This document shows positions 10,304 through 18,714 of a stretch of DNA of 64,000 nt, one piece after another. This stretch comes from Betaproteobacteria bacterium Ga0077526 (GTDB lineage: Bacteria; Pseudomonadota; Gammaproteobacteria; Burkholderiales; Ga0077523): the NCBI GenBank assembly GCA_001464765.1, contig LNDV01000015.1:1-64000 (forward strand). Reading direction: 5' to 3'. Each line of letters starts with the position of its first letter. The first letter of the stretch is position 1. The notes under the pieces were generated by a model. That model saw only the letters and a program-made list of their open reading frames with translations. It made no database searches and had not been told where the DNA came from. The translations under genes and the position numbers were made by a program.

Positions 10304-11110
10304 TCAACCCTTGACCGCCCCCATCGAAATCCCCCGCACCAGATACCGCTGCATGAATCCGACGACGATGAACACCGGCAGCGTGCCCAGCACCGACATG
10401 GCGGAGATCTTGGCCCAGAAGTTCGACTGGCTGCCGAAGTAGTGGGTGACTTGCACCGTGTACGTGGTGACTTCCGTGCGGGTGAGCACCAGCGCAAAGA
10501 TGAAGTCGTTCCAGGCGAACACGAAGGTGAAGATGGCCGTGGCGAACAGGCCGGCACGGCACATGGGGAACACGACCTTCCAGAGCACCTGCCAGCGGGA
10601 GCAGCCATCGACCAGCGCGGACTCTTCCAGCGCGATCGGGATGTCGAGAATGTAGCCGCGCATCATCCAGATGACGTAGGGAAGGTTGAACGCGGTGTAG
10701 AGCAGGATCAGCCCGATGTAGGTGTCCACGAGCCCGAAGAACACGTACAGCAGGAAGATGGGAAACACGACCGTGATCGGCGGCACCATGCGCTGGGAGA
10801 TGATCCAGTTGGCGAGATGCTCCCCGCCGGTACGGAAGCGCGCGATGCTGTAGGCGCAGATGGTGCCGAGGAACATCGCGAGCACGGTGCTCGCGCTCGC
10901 GACGACGAGACTGTTCCACACGGTCTTGGCGTCGCCGTCCTTGAACAGCACCACGTAGTTCCCGAACTGGAAGGTCTCCGGCCACCACACGGGCGGGTAG
11001 GAGTAGATCTCGTCCGCCGTCTTGAGCGAGATCATGAACAGCCAGTAGATCGGGAACAGGAAGAACAGCGTCACGAGGACGGCGGCGGCGAGACGGAGGG
11101 CGAGTTTCAT
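10304..11110 (-). CDS. Sugar ABC importer permease (MalG/UgpE type)
   Basis: 268-aa inner-membrane protein with six predicted helices. It opens with 'LALRLAAAVLVTLFFLFPIYWLFMISLKT' and carries the EAA loop 'IALEESALVDGCSRWQVLWKVVFPMCRAGL' that docks on the ATPase. It forms the CUT1-family heterodimeric channel with the preceding permease (gap 10 nt). The C-terminal 'YFGSQSNFWAKISAMSVLGTLPVFIVVGFMQRYLVRGISMGAVKG' is typical of the MalG/UgpE branch. The substrate is probably a sugar or sugar acid, given the lactonase downstream. Confidence 0.93.
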   Translation of the reverse strand: MKLALRLAAAVLVTLFFLFPIYWLFMISLKTADEIYSYPPVWWPETFQFGNYVVLFKDGDAKTVWNSLVVASASTVLAMFLGTICAYSIARFRTGGEHLANWIISQRMVPPITVVFPIFLLYVFFGLVDTYIGLILLYTAFNLPYVIWMMRGYILDIPIALEESALVDGCSRWQVLWKVVFPMCRAGLFATAIFTFVFAWNDFIFALVLTRTEVTTYTVQVTHYFGSQSNFWAKISAMSVLGTLPVFIVVGFMQRYLVRGISMGAVKG

Positions 11111-11120
11111 GGGTGGCGTC

Positions 11121-12020
11121 TCATCGGGCCAGTTGCACGCGCTTCAGCAGCCAAGTGATCACGACGGTCAGCAGAACGATGATCAGCAGCGCCACGGCGG
11201 CGGTGTAGCTTGTCTCGAACTGCTGGAATCCCTTCACGTAGGTGAAGATGGAAATGGTTTCGGTCATGGTGCCCGGGCCACCCTTCGTGAGTGCCCACAC
11301 GATGTCGAACAGGCGGAACAGATCGAGCCCGCGGATCAGTACGGCCACGGCCATCACGGGCCAGATCGCCGGCAGCACGATGCGGGTGAAGGTGCGCCAG
11401 AAGCCCGCGCCGTCGATCGCGGCCGCTTCGAGCTGGGACTTGTCGACGGCCGACAGCGCGGCGAGCAGCAGCAGGAACATGAACGGTGTCCATTGCCATA
11501 CCTCGGCGACGAGGATCGCCGGATACACGAGATCGGGCTTCACCGTCCAGAGGATCGTCAGCTCCTGCCCCGCGATCCAGCCGAGGATCTGGTTGATGGG
11601 CCCGAAGCGGTTGTCGAACATCAGGGCCCAGGTGGCGCCGGACACGATGGGCGAGACGACGACGGGCAGCACCAGCAGCGCGACGAAGATCTGCCGGCCG
11701 GGCAGGCGGTCGATGAACAGTTGCGCCATGGCGAGCCCGAAGATGAGTTCGAGCGGCAGCGCGATGGCCGTGAAGATCAGCGTGTGCATCAGCGACTGCC
11801 ACAGGCGCGTGTCGTCGAACAGCGCCTTGAAGTTGAGCAGTCCCTGGAAGGTCGTGTCGTTGTCGGTCATGGTGATGCCCTGGAAGCTCACCACGAGCAG
11901 ATACACGAGCGGAAAGACGCCGATCAGCAGCAGGATGAAGATGGAGGGCGCGACGAGCGCGTAGCGAAAGCCGCCGTCACCGGGGCGACGTGCGCCCATG
12001 CCCGGACTATTGGAACTCAT
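11121..12020 (-). CDS. Sugar ABC importer permease (MalF/UgpA type)
   Basis: 299-aa inner-membrane protein with six predicted helices, beginning after a short hydrophilic leader (MSSNSPGMGARRPGDGGF). The EAA motif 'LEAAAIDGAGFWRTFTRIVLPAIWPV' is intact. It pairs with the MalG-type permease encoded next. It is separated from the substrate-binding-protein gene by 237 bp containing a rho-independent terminator (12171-12203), so it is probably expressed at a lower level than the binding protein. Met8 is a possible alternative start. Confidence 0.93.
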   Translation of the reverse strand: MSSNSPGMGARRPGDGGFRYALVAPSIFILLLIGVFPLVYLLVVSFQGITMTDNDTTFQGLLNFKALFDDTRLWQSLMHTLIFTAIALPLELIFGLAMAQLFIDRLPGRQIFVALLVLPVVVSPIVSGATWALMFDNRFGPINQILGWIAGQELTILWTVKPDLVYPAILVAEVWQWTPFMFLLLLAALSAVDKSQLEAAAIDGAGFWRTFTRIVLPAIWPVMAVAVLIRGLDLFRLFDIVWALTKGGPGTMTETISIFTYVKGFQQFETSYTAAVALLIIVLLTVVITWLLKRVQLAR

Positions 12021-12170
12021 GGCTTGCCCGCGAGCGGCGACCGGGCGTGGCGTGCGAATCGGCAGGCGCTGCCGGTGGGGCCATCATCGCGACCTCTGGA
12101 TATCTCTCGTGTTGCACGGCCCCGCCCGCGGCTGGCGCCCGGTTGCGGCGCCGGCATTCGAAGGGGCCGG

Positions 12171-12203
12171 AAAAACAGAGGCGAGTGACAGCACCCGCCT
12201 CTG
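12171..12203 (-). terminator. Intra-operon rho-independent terminator after the binding-protein gene
   Basis: On the minus strand the arms CAGAGGCG (12203-12196) and CGCCTCTG (12183-12176) enclose a 12-nt loop and are followed directly by five T residues (12175-12171). It sits between the substrate-binding-protein gene (ends 12258) and the permease genes. Partial read-through here would give high binding protein and low membrane components, a known arrangement in ABC importer operons. Confidence 0.75.
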
Positions 12204-12257
12204 GATTCTTGCTCGCCGGCAACCGGACTCCCGGCCGCCGGCGTCAGGCGCCCGAGC

Positions 12258-13736
12258 TTACTTCGGGTAGGCGCCGCCCTTGGCCGCCCACGCGTTGTAA
12301 ACGGCCTTCTGCTTGTCGACGCCCACCTTCTGCGTGACGGCGTCCCATTCCTTCGCGATGTCGTCGAGGATCTTCTTCGGATCTTCGCCGGCCCACAGGC
12401 GGCTGATGCCCTGGCGCAGCGCTTCCTCGTACTTGTCGGTCTGAATGAGCGAGAGGTCCAGCAGACCGGTCTTGGAACCCGCCTGCAGCGTGGCGAGGTA
12501 CTCCTTCGCTTCCGGCCACAGCTTGGCATAGGCCGGGTTCGTGAAGTGCGACTCGCGGAACGGATCGCGCAGGGCGTAAGGCAGTTGCACGCGCTGGTTG
12601 GAGATCTCCTCGCTGTTCAGCCACTGGATGAACAGGTAGGCGGCCTCCTTCTGCTTGCTGGTCGAGGCGACCGACAGCGCGAAGCCCGCGGCGAGTTCAG
12701 GATGGCCGCCCGGGGGCAGCGCATAGCCGACCTTGCCGGCGACCGTGGACTTCGGCACCCAGTCGAGGGCCTTCTCATTGGCCAGATAGCCCGCGGCGAA
12801 ACGGCCATAGGGCGGCCACGAGATGGTCATCGCGCTCTGACCCTTCACGAAGGTGGCCAGGTTGTCGACGAAGCCGAATTTCTCCACGCCAGGCGGCATG
12901 AACTTGTTCTCGGCGACCCAGTCGGTGAACACCTTCACGCCGGCGGCGGAGTTGACCGTCGCCTTCATCGTGTTGCCGTCGAAGAACTTGCCGCCCTCGT
13001 TGCGGAAACGTTCCTGGAAGAGGAAGTTGCCGTAACCGGCTTCGCGGAACATCGAGGCGCCGTAGGTGCCCTTGTCCTTCAGCTTCTCGGTGAGGAACGC
13101 GCCGATCTCGCCGAACTGCTTCCACGTCTTGGGCGGGGCGAGGTCGTAGCCGAGCTTCGCCTTGAAGTCCTTCTTGAGACCGGCGTCGGCGAAGATGTCC
13201 TTGCGGTAGTACATGACGAACACGTCGCCGTCATCGGGGAAGCCGTAGATCTTGCCGTTGACGGTCATCTGGTTGTCGCGATACGTGGCCGCGATGGTCT
13301 TCAGCTCGTCGCGGTAGCCGTACTTGTCGACGTAGGCGTCGAGCGGTTCCAGCGCGCCGGCCTGCACGAGGTCGGGCATCCATGCGGGAATCACGTTGAG
13401 CGCGTCATACGCACCGGTGCCGGCGCGGTACTCCTGCATGATCTTGGTGAACATCTCGGCGGTGGAGACCTCGACGACCTTCACCTTGCAGCCCGTCTGC
13501 TTCTCCCACATCGGGCCAGAGAAGTTGAGGGGGTCGAGGGACTGCAGGCCCGCTTCCCAGACGATGGTGATGGTCTTGCCGCCGGCACACAGCGGCTTGG
13601 CGGCGTTGACGGCCTTCTGCGCGGCGCTCTCGGCGGCGGCCGATCCGGCGAACGCGAGGGCGCCGGCGGCGGCTAAGGGGACCAGCGCGAGCTTGACGGC
13701 ACGGGCGAGCCGGCGCGACGGATGGGGAGCGCTCAT
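12258..13736 (-). CDS. Sugar ABC importer periplasmic substrate-binding protein
   Basis: 492-aa family 1 extracellular solute-binding protein. It has a Sec signal peptide (MSAPHPSRRLARAVKLALVP...GSAAAESA), then 'KTITIVWEAGLQSLDPLNFSGPMWEKQTG' and 'YDALNVIPAWMPDLVQAGALEPLDAYVDKYG', with 'NEGGKFFDGNTMKATVNSAAGVKVFTDWV' in the second lobe. It is longer than MalE-type proteins (about 400 aa). The ATG at 13736 was chosen because GGAGGA lies about 9 nt upstream; an upstream in-frame ATG would add residues ahead of the signal. It is first in the importer operon and preceded by a good sigma-70-like promoter at 13844-13872. Confidence 0.93.
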   Translation of the reverse strand: MSAPHPSRRLARAVKLALVPLAAAGALAFAGSAAAESAAQKAVNAAKPLCAGGKTITIVWEAGLQSLDPLNFSGPMWEKQTGCKVKVVEVSTAEMFTKIMQEYRAGTGAYDALNVIPAWMPDLVQAGALEPLDAYVDKYGYRDELKTIAATYRDNQMTVNGKIYGFPDDGDVFVMYYRKDIFADAGLKKDFKAKLGYDLAPPKTWKQFGEIGAFLTEKLKDKGTYGASMFREAGYGNFLFQERFRNEGGKFFDGNTMKATVNSAAGVKVFTDWVAENKFMPPGVEKFGFVDNLATFVKGQSAMTISWPPYGRFAAGYLANEKALDWVPKSTVAGKVGYALPPGGHPELAAGFALSVASTSKQKEAAYLFIQWLNSEEISNQRVQLPYALRDPFRESHFTNPAYAKLWPEAKEYLATLQAGSKTGLLDLSLIQTDKYEEALRQGISRLWAGEDPKKILDDIAKEWDAVTQKVGVDKQKAVYNAWAAKGGAYPK

Positions 13737-14054
13737 CGTGAAAGATTCCTCCAATGTTCTAGATGGTGTCGGCACAGGCGTGCCGGTCAGGGTGCCACGC
13801 GACAGTGGCGCTTCTGCGAGTCCGTCCGCCGCATGCAGGCAGGATTATGGGAAAGCCCGCAGTAACAGGCAAGGAATGGCTGTGCAATTGCGCGCGGCTT
13901 TTCACGTGTCTCGCGCTGCGCTCGGATGTTGCGCTGCCGCATCGCACAGCGTCCCCGGCGCGGCCGCGATCGGAGTGCGTGTCGCATGGCGGTGAGATAG
14001 CATCGCGCCCTCGTGGCCGAACGCGGCTGCGGCAACACCAAGCGGGGAGGGGCG
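13737..14054. other. Divergent control region between binding-protein gene and aldolase gene
   Basis: A 318-bp gene-free stretch between two divergent catabolic genes. It contains the minus-strand promoter at 13844-13872 and, just upstream of it, the imperfect palindrome GTGCAATTGCGC (around 13883-13894), a possible operator half-way between the two genes. No regulator gene is adjacent, so the controlling protein is unknown. I see no convincing small gene in it. Confidence 0.5.
13844..13872 (-). promoter_or_regulatory. Sigma-70-like promoter of the sugar importer operon
   Basis: Read on the minus strand, TTGCCT (13872-13867) is followed after 17 nt by CATAAT (13849-13844); the second matches the -10 consensus in five of six positions. 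Transcription would start near 13837, leaving a leader of about 100 nt before the binding-protein ATG at 13736. Confidence 0.6.
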
Positions 14055-14876
14055 ATGCGGAACAATCCTGTGAAGGAAAAGCTCGCGCGGGGAGAATCGA
14101 GTTTCGGCACGATGGCGTGGGAGTTCTTCACCCCCGGTCTGCCGCAGATCTGCAACGCGGCCGGTGCGGACTTCGTCCTGCTCGACATGGAGCACAGCGG
14201 CGTCAGCCTGGAGACCATCAAGACACAGCTCGGTCTGTGCCGCGGTCTGGACATCGCGCCGTTCGTGCGGGTGCCGACGACTTCCTACCAGTATCTGTCG
14301 CGAGTGCTGGATGCCGGCGCGCTCGGGGTCATGGTGCCCATGGTCGAGACGGTGCAGCAGGCGAAGAACATCGTGGAGTGGACGCACTATCCGCCAGTCG
14401 GCCGGCGCGGTGCCGCGTTCGCTGCGGCGCACGACGACTATGTCGCCGGCGATGTTCGAAGCAAGGTGGCCACGGCCCACGATCGCACTTTCGTCATCTG
14501 TCAGATCGAGACCGAGATCGGGCTCGCCAACGTCGAAAAGATCGCCGCGGTGGAGGGCGTCGACTGCGTCTGGGTGGGGCACTTCGATCTCACCAACTTT
14601 CTCGGCATTCCCGCGCAGTTCGATCATCCCAAGTACCTGAAGGCGATCGATCGGGTCGTCGCCGCTGCCGAGAAGCACGGCAAGGTGGCGGGCTTCATGG
14701 CGGGCGACCAGAAGTGGGCCGCGGACTACGTCGCGAAGGGCTTCCGGATCATCGCCTATGGCGTGGATACGGCGTTGCTGCAGGGCGCCATCCGGGCGGG
14801 TCTCGAGACGTTGCGGGCTAACGCGAAACCCGTCGCGAAGTCCAAAGCCGCCTCCCGGCGCAAGCGCGGGAACTGA
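14055..14876 (+). CDS. HpcH/HpaI-family class II aldolase
   Basis: 273-aa metal-dependent pyruvate-type aldolase (2,4-dihydroxyhept-2-enedioate, 2-dehydro-3-deoxyglucarate or 2-keto-3-deoxy-rhamnonate aldolase family). Signatures: 'ADFVLLDMEHSGVSLETI', 'FVRVPTTSYQYLSRVLDAGA', 'GVMVPMVETVQQAKNIV', 'VICQIETEIGLANVEKI' (metal Glu) and 'VWVGHFDLTNFLGIP' (metal Asp). The start at 14055 is set by the AGGGGCG ribosome site; it gives MRNNPVKEKLARG. It is divergent from the ABC importer and one base ahead of the hydratase gene, so the pair probably cleaves or dehydrates the intermediates of the imported compound. Confidence 0.9.
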   Translation: MRNNPVKEKLARGESSFGTMAWEFFTPGLPQICNAAGADFVLLDMEHSGVSLETIKTQLGLCRGLDIAPFVRVPTTSYQYLSRVLDAGALGVMVPMVETVQQAKNIVEWTHYPPVGRRGAAFAAAHDDYVAGDVRSKVATAHDRTFVICQIETEIGLANVEKIAAVEGVDCVWVGHFDLTNFLGIPAQFDHPKYLKAIDRVVAAAEKHGKVAGFMAGDQKWAADYVAKGFRIIAYGVDTALLQGAIRAGLETLRANAKPVAKSKAASRRKRGN

Positions 14877-14877
14877 C

Positions 14878-15678
14878 ATGGCCATGACCGAGGAACGCAT
14901 TGCCCGGGCCGCAGCGCTGCTGGCCCGGTGTCGTCTCGGCCTCGAGCCGCTCGACGCCCTGCCGGCCGACCTGCGTCCCGACTCCGAGTCCGACGCGTAC
15001 GCGATTCAGCGCGCGCTGCATGGCCTGCTGTCGGCCGCCGGGCTCGGTCCCGTCGTCGGTCACAAGATCGGTTGCACCACGCCGGTGATGCAGGCGTTCC
15101 TGAAGATTCCCAACCCCTGCGGCGGCGGCGTGTTCGAGAAGACCGTCCATCGGTCACCCGCGCTGATTGCCCATGCGGATTTCGTCAGGGTGGGCGTCGA
15201 ATGCGAGATCGTCGCGAGACTCAAGTCGAGTCTTCCGCCGAGACAGGCACCTTACGGGTTCGATGAAGTGGCCGCGGCGATCGGGTCTGTCATGCCCGGC
15301 ATGGAAATCGTGGACGCCCGCTATGTCGACTACACGCGGCTCGATACGCCGACCCTCATTGCCGATGACTTCTTCGACGCCGGGTGCGTGCTTGGTGAGG
15401 AACGGGTCTACGAGGCGGGCATGCCGCTGGATGCAGTCGTGGGTGTGACGCGGATCAATGGCGTCGAGGTAGGGAGGGGCCGCGGCGCCGACGTGATGGG
15501 CCACCCGGTGAACGCGCTGGTGTGGCTGGCGAATCAGCGTTCGGTGCTGGGGCAGGGCATTACTGCCGGGGAATTCGTGTTCCTCGGCAGTGTGGTCGAA
15601 ACGAAGTGGGTGGCTCGCGGAGACCGCGTCGAGATGGACCTCGCCGGGCTCGGACGACTCGACGCGACCTTCAACTGA
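14878..15678 (+). CDS. 2-keto-4-pentenoate hydratase-like enzyme (MhpD/HpaH, FAH superfamily)
   Basis: 266-aa enzyme of the fumarylacetoacetate hydrolase superfamily. Visible features: 'GPVVGHKIGCTTPVMQAFL', acidic metal ligands in 'VGVECEIVARL' and 'VMPGMEIVDARYVDY', and the C-terminal 'GHPVNALVWLANQ' and 'FVFLGSVVETKWV' typical of 2-hydroxypenta-2,4-dienoate hydratases and 2-oxo-3-hexenedioate decarboxylases. The ATG at 14878 lies one base after the aldolase stop; Met3 is possible. Substrate is likely a 2-oxo acid of the same pathway as the aldolase. Confidence 0.85.
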   Translation: MAMTEERIARAAALLARCRLGLEPLDALPADLRPDSESDAYAIQRALHGLLSAAGLGPVVGHKIGCTTPVMQAFLKIPNPCGGGVFEKTVHRSPALIAHADFVRVGVECEIVARLKSSLPPRQAPYGFDEVAAAIGSVMPGMEIVDARYVDYTRLDTPTLIADDFFDAGCVLGEERVYEAGMPLDAVVGVTRINGVEVGRGRGADVMGHPVNALVWLANQRSVLGQGITAGEFVFLGSVVETKWVARGDRVEMDLAGLGRLDATFN

Positions 15679-15709
15679 GCAGCGCCAGTGGAAGCTGGCG
15701 CACCCGGCG

Positions 15710-16276
15710 TCAGTCGTCCCGGCGGGCGAGAGTGGTCTTGCCGCGACGCTGGGGAGGCTCCATCGCGTTGACGGCGGCGCGGATCGACTTGAGCGGCTCC
15801 CACCCCATCACCTCGATCTTCACCTTGGCGACGCCGCTGCGGATGAAGCCCAGCTTTTCGGCCAGGCCGCGGCTCACGTCGATGATCCGGCCGGCAACGA
15901 ACGGTCCGCGATCGTTGATGAGGGCTTCGTAGGTGCGGCCGTTGGTCAGATTGGTGATGCGAACCTGGGTGCCCAGAGGCAGATTCCGGTGGGCGGCGGT
16001 CATGCCGTCCGGGTCGAAAATGTGTCCGCTCGCCGTCTTCCGGCCCTTGAACTCATTGCCATAGAAGCTGGCAACGCCGACTTCCTCCTTGCGCAACATG
16101 TCTGCGCCGGAAGCGGGCACCGAGTCGATCGCGGGTTCGTTGGTCACGGCGGCGGGGGCTTCTGCGGTCTCCACGACCGCGGGTGCTTCGAGAATATCGA
16201 CTTCCATTGCCCAGCCCGGGGAGGCTTGGACGACAGCCGTTCCGAGTGCGGCGATCAGCAGAATCTTGCGTCGCAT
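15710..16276 (-). CDS. RlpA-like double-psi beta-barrel exported protein
   Basis: 188-aa protein with a Sec signal (MRRKILLIAALGTAVVQ...GWAME), a 40-residue Ala/Glu/Val-rich linker and one RlpA double-psi beta-barrel. Motifs: 'GVASFYGNEFKGRKTASGHI', 'MTAAHRNLPLGTQVRITNLT', 'ALINDRGPFVAGRIIDVSRG' and 'AEKLGF'. RlpA proteins are septal lytic transglycosylases cleaving glycan strands without stem peptides. There is no Cys at the signal cleavage site, so it is soluble periplasmic rather than a lipoprotein, and there is no C-terminal SPOR domain, so septal targeting is not assured. GGAGA sits just upstream of the ATG. Confidence 0.88.
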   Translation of the reverse strand: MRRKILLIAALGTAVVQASPGWAMEVDILEAPAVVETAEAPAAVTNEPAIDSVPASGADMLRKEEVGVASFYGNEFKGRKTASGHIFDPDGMTAAHRNLPLGTQVRITNLTNGRTYEALINDRGPFVAGRIIDVSRGLAEKLGFIRSGVAKVKIEVMGWEPLKSIRAAVNAMEPPQRRGKTTLARRDD

Positions 16277-16419
16277 GGTCTCCGGTCCTCTTGTGATGCT
16301 GGCTGCAGGTCTTTATAGACAACGGGTTACGGTGATCGCTCCTCAAGGAAGCGTTGCACCGCGGCAGCTCAGACAGGCCGGAGCTTAACAGAGTTTCCGG
16401 GGCGTCCCGGACGGGGGCA

Positions 16420-16442
16420 CCCGCCGGCCAGAGGCCGGCGGG
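16420..16442. other. Perfect 10-bp stem, 3-nt loop hairpin
   Basis: The arms CCCGCCGGCC and GGCCGGCGGG flank AGA, 30 nt after the stop of the SMP-30 gene (minus strand) and upstream of the RlpA gene. There is no T-run on either side. It could be a 3'-end stabiliser or a terminator lacking a U tract. Confidence 0.6.
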
Positions 16443-16471
16443 GTGGATGCGACCGTTGCGGTCGGGGACGA

Positions 16472-17617
16472 TCAGGTCAGCGTACCGCCGCGGGTCTCGA
16501 CGTAGACCGAGTAGAGCGACGTGCTGCCGGTCATGAACAGGCGGTTGCGCTTGGTGCCGCCGAAGCACACGTTCGAGATGATCTCGGGCATGCGGATCAT
16601 GCCGATGCGGGTGCCGTCCGGGGCGAAGCAGTGGACGCCGTCGTAGCCGTCACCCACCCAGCCCATGCCGGCCCAGACATTGCCGTCCTCGTCACAGCGC
16701 AGGCCGTCGGCGAAGCCGATCTTGCCGTTCATCTCCATGCTGGCGAACACGCGGCCATTCTTGAGGCGCTTGCCGTCCACGTCGTAGACCCAGATCACGC
16801 TCTTGGCGTCCGCGTAGTGCGACAGGCCGGTGTCGGCCACGTACACCTTCTTGAAGTCGGGCGAGAAGCACAGGCCGTTCGGCTTGAAGGGCTCGTCAGC
16901 GACCTTCTGGACCTTCCCGGGGCCGTCGCAGCGGTAGATGGCTTCCTTCTGGATCGGCTGGGGGCTGCCGGTGTTTAGGCGGACGCCCTCGTAATGCATC
17001 AGGCCGCCGTAACCGGGGTCCGTGAAGAACAGCCAGCCATCCGGATGGGCCATGCCGTCGTTCGGGGCGTTGAACTCCTTCCCGTTGTCGGCCTTGTCGG
17101 CGAGGATGGTGTAGGAGCCGTCCAGCTCATAGCGCGCCACGCGGCGGGTGCCGTGCTCGAACGCGATCTGGCGGCCCTGGTAGTCGAAGGTGTTGCCGTT
17201 GGAGTTGTTCGCGGGATAGCGGAACTGACGGGAGACATGGCCGTCCTCCTCGATCCAGCGCAGCTGCTCGTTGTTGGGAATGTCGGACCAGATCAGGTAG
17301 CGGCCGACGCCGTTCCAGGCCGGGCCTTCCGCCCACATGGTGCCGCGATAGAGGCGCACGATTGGCGTGTTGCCGAGCTTGTACTTGAAGCGCTTGTCGA
17401 GAACGATGATGTCGGGGTTCGGGTAACGGGCGATGGGGCCGTCCGCGTCGTACTGGTCGATGAAGTTCCGGGCGAAGGCTTCGGGCGCCATGGCGGTCAA
17501 GGCGGCCAGGCCGGTCACCTTGCTGAGGAAGCCGCGGCGGGTTTCCGGGCTGGGCTGATTCTTGCCTTCGACGGGTTTCGACAGATCGACGAATTCGTGT
17601 TCGTGTTGGCGTTCCAT
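16472..17617 (-). CDS. Tat-exported SMP-30/gluconolactonase-family protein
   Basis: 381-aa protein of the SMP-30/gluconolactonase beta-propeller family, which hydrolyses sugar lactones using one divalent metal. The N-terminus holds a twin-arginine signal: 'ETRRGFLSKVTGLAALTAMA' then APEAFA, so it is probably exported folded to the periplasm. Propeller and metal-site segments: 'MWAEGPAWNGVGRYLIWSD', 'GKEFNAPNDGMAHPDGWLFF', 'KPNGLCFSPDFKKVYVAD' and 'FADGLRCDEDGNVW'. The ATG at 17617 is preceded by GGAGGTG. It may supply the lactone-opening step for compounds later taken up by the nearby importer. Confidence 0.9.
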   Translation of the reverse strand: MERQHEHEFVDLSKPVEGKNQPSPETRRGFLSKVTGLAALTAMAPEAFARNFIDQYDADGPIARYPNPDIIVLDKRFKYKLGNTPIVRLYRGTMWAEGPAWNGVGRYLIWSDIPNNEQLRWIEEDGHVSRQFRYPANNSNGNTFDYQGRQIAFEHGTRRVARYELDGSYTILADKADNGKEFNAPNDGMAHPDGWLFFTDPGYGGLMHYEGVRLNTGSPQPIQKEAIYRCDGPGKVQKVADEPFKPNGLCFSPDFKKVYVADTGLSHYADAKSVIWVYDVDGKRLKNGRVFASMEMNGKIGFADGLRCDEDGNVWAGMGWVGDGYDGVHCFAPDGTRIGMIRMPEIISNVCFGGTKRNRLFMTGSTSLYSVYVETRGGTLT

Positions 17618-17792
17618 GGGGACACCTCCTCCAGAGTTGTGATGGTCGAGCTTTCGTGCGGGAAGACACTCCGCGAGTGCGAGCCTAGCACGCCGGCATT
17701 TCGCCGCAATCGCAGGGAGTCGCTCGGCATTTTGCAACCGGGTGGCGAAAACGGCAATGCCGGTATCGGGACGAGGGGGTAAACTCCCGGCC

Positions 17793-18704
17793 ATGTCCGA
17801 AGCTGCCCCGCCAGTCCGGCATCGCGGCGTGAATCCGCGGGCCGTCGTCATGGTTCTCGCCATGGCGCTCTGTTTCACGGTGCTCGAGACCACCGCCAAG
17901 TGGCTGAGCCGCACCTACCCGGTCCCGATGGTGGTCTGGATCCGCTACACGGGGCACCTGGCCCTGATGCTGATCCTGTTCCTGCCGAGGATGCGTCTGC
18001 GGCTCGTTCGGACCATCCAGCCGGCGGGCCAGCTGGCGCGGGCCACGCTGCTGCTCGGCTCCACGCTGTGCAATTTCGGGGCGATCAGCTTTCTGCCGCT
18101 CGCCGAGGTGAAGGCGATCAGCTTCGTCTCGCCGCTGCTGGTGACCGTCTTCGCCGTCTGGCTGCTGAAGGAACACGTGACTCCGAGCCGCTGGGCCGCG
18201 ATCCTGGTGGGGTTTGCCGGCACGCTCTTCATCGTGCGTCCGGGCTCGGCAATGCTGGACCCCGCAGCGCTGCTCGCGCTGGGCTCCGCCTTCTGCTACA
18301 GCCTATACCAGATCATGACCCGGCGCATCAGCGGCGGCGACGATCCCATGACGACGCTGTTCTACACGGCGCTGGTGGGGTGCGTGTTCATGAGCTTCAT
18401 GCTGCCGCACGTCTGGAAGATGCCGGTTCTGCAGCACCTGCCGTTCTTCCTGCTCCTGGGTGCCGCGGGCATGGTCGGGCACCTGCTGCTCATCAAGGCG
18501 CTGGAGATCGAGCGGGCCTCCGCCCTCTCGCCGTTCGGCTACACGCAATTGCTGTGGATCAGCATCTCCGGATTCCTCGTCTTCGGGGACGTGCCCGATC
18601 TGCACTCCGTGATCGGCATGGCCATCATCGTGGCGAGCGGCCTGTACGTGGCCTGGGGGCACCGTTACGTCAAGGACGAGGAGCCGGAATCCGCGATCGA
18701 GTGA
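17793..18704 (+). CDS. EamA/DMT-superfamily membrane transporter
   Basis: 303-aa inner-membrane protein with ten predicted helices in two EamA repeats ('VVMVLAMALCFTVLETTAKW'...'GTLFIVRPG' and 'ALLALGSAFCYSLYQIMTRR'...'SVIGMAIIVASGLYVAW'). The family exports amino acids and other small metabolites; the motif 'ISFLPLAEVKAISFVSPLLV' is common in the S-adenosylmethionine/RhaT-like branches, but the substrate cannot be assigned. The start at 17793 (MSEAAPPVRHRG) gives a normal N-terminus; an earlier in-frame ATG at 17742 has no ribosome site. Confidence 0.88.
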   Translation: MSEAAPPVRHRGVNPRAVVMVLAMALCFTVLETTAKWLSRTYPVPMVVWIRYTGHLALMLILFLPRMRLRLVRTIQPAGQLARATLLLGSTLCNFGAISFLPLAEVKAISFVSPLLVTVFAVWLLKEHVTPSRWAAILVGFAGTLFIVRPGSAMLDPAALLALGSAFCYSLYQIMTRRISGGDDPMTTLFYTALVGCVFMSFMLPHVWKMPVLQHLPFFLLLGAAGMVGHLLLIKALEIERASALSPFGYTQLLWISISGFLVFGDVPDLHSVIGMAIIVASGLYVAWGHRYVKDEEPESAIE

Positions 18705-18714
18705 TCGGCCCCGG

